Below are positions 61,858-64,000 of a stretch of DNA of 64,000 nucleotides, piece after piece (position 1 is the first letter of the stretch; each line of letters opens with the position of its first letter). Origin of the DNA: Mucilaginibacter glaciei (GTDB taxonomy: Bacteria > Bacteroidota > Bacteroidia > Sphingobacteriales > Sphingobacteriaceae); assembly GCF_014773245.1 (NCBI RefSeq), contig NZ_JACWMX010000001.1, positions 496,001 to 560,000 of the forward strand. Reading direction: 5' to 3'. A program made the translations under genes and the position numbers. The notes below the pieces were generated by a model. That model was not told the DNA's origin and did no database searches. It saw only the letters and a program-made list of their open reading frames with translations.

Positions 61858-62826
61858 TTATGATCTTTTTAAAATAACCCGCTTCCAGTAATCCTGCATA
61901 AATCCTAAGCCGTAGGCAGTGAGTTGTGTGAAGGCCGCTATTATGCTCAAAAATGCGATTTTTGCTGATTTGTTTTTCCACCAAGCGTGAAAAAATATCA
62001 ACATAATGTAAACAGCTAACAATACATTACACAATACAGCAACGGGCCATTGTAATACATTAGCTATTAACGTAAACAACAGGCCGAGTGTAACAAATGC
62101 CGGGAAAAAGTGCACCAGCTTTAACTGCGAAGGGAAGAATTTGTAAATGTTGATGCGCGCGCGACCAAAAAAATGGATCTGTTTATAAAACTTCAAAAAA
62201 TCGGTGCGGCGCTTGTGATAAACAATAGCATTAGGTATCAGCCCTATCTTGTAGCCAAGTGAATGAATACGGATGCTGTACTCGATATCTTCGCCCAGGC
62301 GGGTAATGATAAAGCCGCCTGCCTTTTCCCAAACCCGGCGCGAGATCCCCATATTAAAACTCCGTGGATGAAACTGGCCGATCCCTTTTTTGCCACCGCG
62401 GATGCCACCCGTAGTAAAAGGTGAGGTCATGGAGTAACTAATAGCCTTTTGTAACGGCGTAAAAGAAGGGTGCGCACCATCGGGGCCGCCATAAGCATCC
62501 AGCCAGTTCGTGTTTAAGGAGTCGTTTACCATTTGAAGGTAATCTGCAGGGATCAGGCAGTCAGAGTCGAAGATGATAAAGTAATCCCCCTTTGCACGCT
62601 CAAACCCAAAGTTGCGGGTAAAGCCTTGGCCTTCATTAGCTTTCTCAAAGTATCTGATATCCAATCGATCTGCAAAACCTTTTACAATTTCATCAGCCTT
62701 GTTTACAGATCCATCCTCGATAACCAAAACCTCAAACTCTTTATAGGTTTGCAATGTAAGCGTTTGCAGTAACTCACTGATCTCTTGCGGGCGGTTGTAT
62801 AAAGGGATGATGATAGATAAAAACAT
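61858..62826 (-). CDS. Family 2 glycosyltransferase
   Basis: 322 residues. GT-A domain: SIIIPLYNRPQEISELLQTL at the N-terminus, VLVIEDGSVNKADE, FIIFDSDCLIP near 90 (the DSD motif), and RRVWEKAGGF near 165 with the LGEDIEYSIRIHSLGYKI acceptor motif. Two C-terminal membrane segments (about 240-285). Probably adds sugars in lipid-linked polysaccharide. First gene of an operon with the YciC-like, GH3, exported, dxr and rseP genes (gaps 9, 2, 11, 1 and 16 bases). Confidence 0.9.
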   Translation of the reverse strand: MFLSIIIPLYNRPQEISELLQTLTLQTYKEFEVLVIEDGSVNKADEIVKGFADRLDIRYFEKANEGQGFTRNFGFERAKGDYFIIFDSDCLIPADYLQMVNDSLNTNWLDAYGGPDGAHPSFTPLQKAISYSMTSPFTTGGIRGGKKGIGQFHPRSFNMGISRRVWEKAGGFIITRLGEDIEYSIRIHSLGYKIGLIPNAIVYHKRRTDFLKFYKQIHFFGRARINIYKFFPSQLKLVHFFPAFVTLGLLFTLIANVLQWPVAVLCNVLLAVYIMLIFFHAWWKNKSAKIAFLSIIAAFTQLTAYGLGFMQDYWKRVILKRS

Positions 62827-62834
62827 TCAAATTA

Positions 62835-62930
62835 AATGTGCAGATATGCTGATGTGCAAATATGCAGATGAAAAATCTTTAATAAATTATAGAACAAACA
62901 GGTATCTGCACATCAGAAATTTGCAAATCC
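62835..62930. repeat. Short intergenic repeat, GATGTGCAAATATGC family
   Basis: AATGTGCAGATATGCTGATGTGCAAATATGCAGATG is present in pieces (two copies of the unit at 62835-62870), followed by an inverted copy TCTGCACATCAG...TTTGCAAATCC (62906-62930). Same family as 3936-4046. Fills the gap between two glycosyltransferase genes. Confidence 0.65.
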
Positions 62931-62938
62931 GTAAATAC

Positions 62939-63889
62939 TTAAATCGTGTCTTCTATTTGGTATTTATTACGTTCTGATGCGCTGCGCGATACCAATTCCG
63001 CAACAAAGCCGGTTAAAAATAATTGCGATCCCAGCAATATGGCCACTAAGGCAAAGTAAAAAAGCGGGTTGTCGGTCGGTTGCCTCGGCACTACGTGGTG
63101 CGACAGGTCTATCAGTTTATCGGCTATCAGCCATATAGCTAACCCAATGCCTGTAAAAAAGCTTAAGGTACCCATCATACCAAAAAAGTGCATAGGGCGT
63201 TTACCAAACTTGCCTACAAAAAATATCGAAAGCAGATCAAGAAAACCATTGATAAACCTGCTCCACCCGAATTTGGTTTTACCATACTTGCGGGGGCGGT
63301 GCTCCACAATCTGCTCACCAATTTTAGTAAAACCTGCCCATTTGGCCAGCACCGGGATATAACGATGCATTTCGCCATAAACTTCGATGTTTTTAACTAC
63401 CGCTTTGCGATACGACTTCAAGCCGCAATTAAAATCATGCAGGTTAGGTATACCGCTCATTTTACGCGTTGCGGAATTAAAAAGCTTGGTAGGTATAGTT
63501 TTAGTTAAAGGGTCATAACGTTTTGCTTTCCAGCCGGATATGAGGTCGTAGCCGTCATCCGCAATGCGGCGGTAAAGGGCAGGGATCTCATCGGGGCTAT
63601 CCTGCAAATCGGCATCCATCGTAATGATCACATTACCGCGGGCCGCCTCAAAACCAGTGTTTAAAGCGGCAGATTTGCCATAGTTTCGGCGGAACCTGAT
63701 ACCTTGTATAAAAGGGTTGTTTTCCTTTAATTTAACGATCATATCCCAAGACCCATCTTTGCTGCCATCATCGATCAGGATGATCTCGTAGGTGTAATTA
63801 TTGTCGGCCATTACGCGGCTTATCCATGTGGTAAGTTCGGGTAACGATTCTACTTCATCATAAAGTGGTACTACAACTGATATATCCAT
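62939..63889 (-). CDS. Polyprenyl-phosphate glycosyltransferase (DPM1/GtrB-like)
   Basis: 316 residues. GT2 domain: SVVVPLYDEVESLPEL at the N-terminus, EIILIDDGSKDGSWD near 36-50, GKSAALNTGFEAA near 70-83, and MDADLQDSPDEIP near 90-102 with the DADLQD metal/nucleotide site. FNCGLKSYR near 155 is the typical second motif. Two C-terminal membrane segments (230-255 and 273-298), as in GtrB and ArnC. It charges undecaprenyl phosphate with a sugar for a downstream transferase. Divergent upstream region reaches the window edge; 63890-64000 is AT-rich without a gene I can see. Confidence 0.92.
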   Translation of the reverse strand: MDISVVVPLYDEVESLPELTTWISRVMADNNYTYEIILIDDGSKDGSWDMIVKLKENNPFIQGIRFRRNYGKSAALNTGFEAARGNVIITMDADLQDSPDEIPALYRRIADDGYDLISGWKAKRYDPLTKTIPTKLFNSATRKMSGIPNLHDFNCGLKSYRKAVVKNIEVYGEMHRYIPVLAKWAGFTKIGEQIVEHRPRKYGKTKFGWSRFINGFLDLLSIFFVGKFGKRPMHFFGMMGTLSFFTGIGLAIWLIADKLIDLSHHVVPRQPTDNPLFYFALVAILLGSQLFLTGFVAELVSRSASERNKYQIEDTI

Positions 63890-64000
63890 CTATCGGAGAA
63901 AAATGCCGGGCTTTTATAATTAACCAATAGCATTACCTGCAAAAATATAAAAAATAGGCAACCGATTTAAGTTAGTTTTTTTAATCAATAGTTAGGTTTC

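Noticed and set aside
62795-62977. 60-codon plus-strand frame (CADMLMCKYADE type)
   Set aside because: It is the translation of the GATGTGCAAATATGC repeat and its inverted copy plus the antisense ends of two genes.

Overview
The window reads as chromosome of a member of the Bacteroidota, most likely a Sphingobacteriaceae such as Mucilaginibacter or Pedobacter (inference from gene content; no marker gene was compared). Supporting signs are the TAnnTTTG type of -7 promoter box, the general lack of Shine-Dalgarno sequences, a GH92 mannosidase, a membrane-anchored LuxR regulator next to a DUF4199 protein, the imuA-imuB-dnaE2 mutasome, FUSC and DUF4142 proteins, and lipoproteins with typical Bacteroidota signal peptides. 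No phage, plasmid, insertion sequence or CRISPR array was seen. About 57 protein genes, one tRNA-Pro and one strong candidate for a large structured RNA are described.

Layout. 1-4.9 kb: PhyH oxygenase (cut by the window edge), GH92 mannosidase, an omega-amidase. 4.9-8 kb: methionine/glutamine-type aminotransferase paired with the omega-amidase, two exported proteins. 8-11 kb: a three-gene ABC importer. 11-13.5 kb: a sulfur module on the minus strand (diheme cytochrome of the thiosulfate dehydrogenase TsdA type, DsrE-like protein, split YeeE/YedE transporter). 13.7-18.1 kb: L,D-transpeptidase, SDR, rhomboid protease. 18.4-23.8 kb: imuA-imuB-dnaE2. 24 kb: tRNA-Pro. 24.3-32.3 kb: RND efflux operon headed by a response regulator and histidine kinase. 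32.4-34.7 kb: cytochrome bd oxidase. 34.8-38.2 kb: UBP zinc finger protein, CDF transporter, and a radical SAM plus partner pair linked to DNA repair. 38.2-39.2 kb: no protein gene of normal size, but a strongly promoted structured RNA. 39.2-45.7 kb: PhoH-like ATPase, a palindromic repeat, FUSC protein, PEP carboxylase. 45.8-51 kb: small exported proteins, SMP-30 hydrolase, two glycosyltransferases. 51-56.5 kb: a partner-switching signalling cluster, acyltransferase, LuxR/DUF4199/VOC cluster. 56.5-64 kb: RseP, Dxr, GH3-type adenylating enzyme and two further glycosyltransferases.

How genes work together. The strongest regulatory observation is a shared 19-bp near-palindrome abutting the -7 box of both the imuA mutasome operon and the radical SAM repair pair 18 kb away; this points to one DNA-damage regulon under a repressor not encoded in the window. 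The minus-strand sulfur genes are spaced like one operon and together suggest import and oxidation of thiosulfate. The efflux pump is preceded by its own two-component system, and its inner-membrane pump carries a canonical EF-hand loop in the cytoplasmic linker. The phosphatase, STAS and ATPase genes at 51.6-53.6 kb form a complete partner-switch.

The best candidates for something undescribed are the RNA of about 600 nt at 38.44-39.06 kb, with at least six local helices, three of them capped by GNRA tetraloops, behind a consensus-like promoter, and the shared damage operator. All functional assignments come from reading motifs by eye; no database search was possible.
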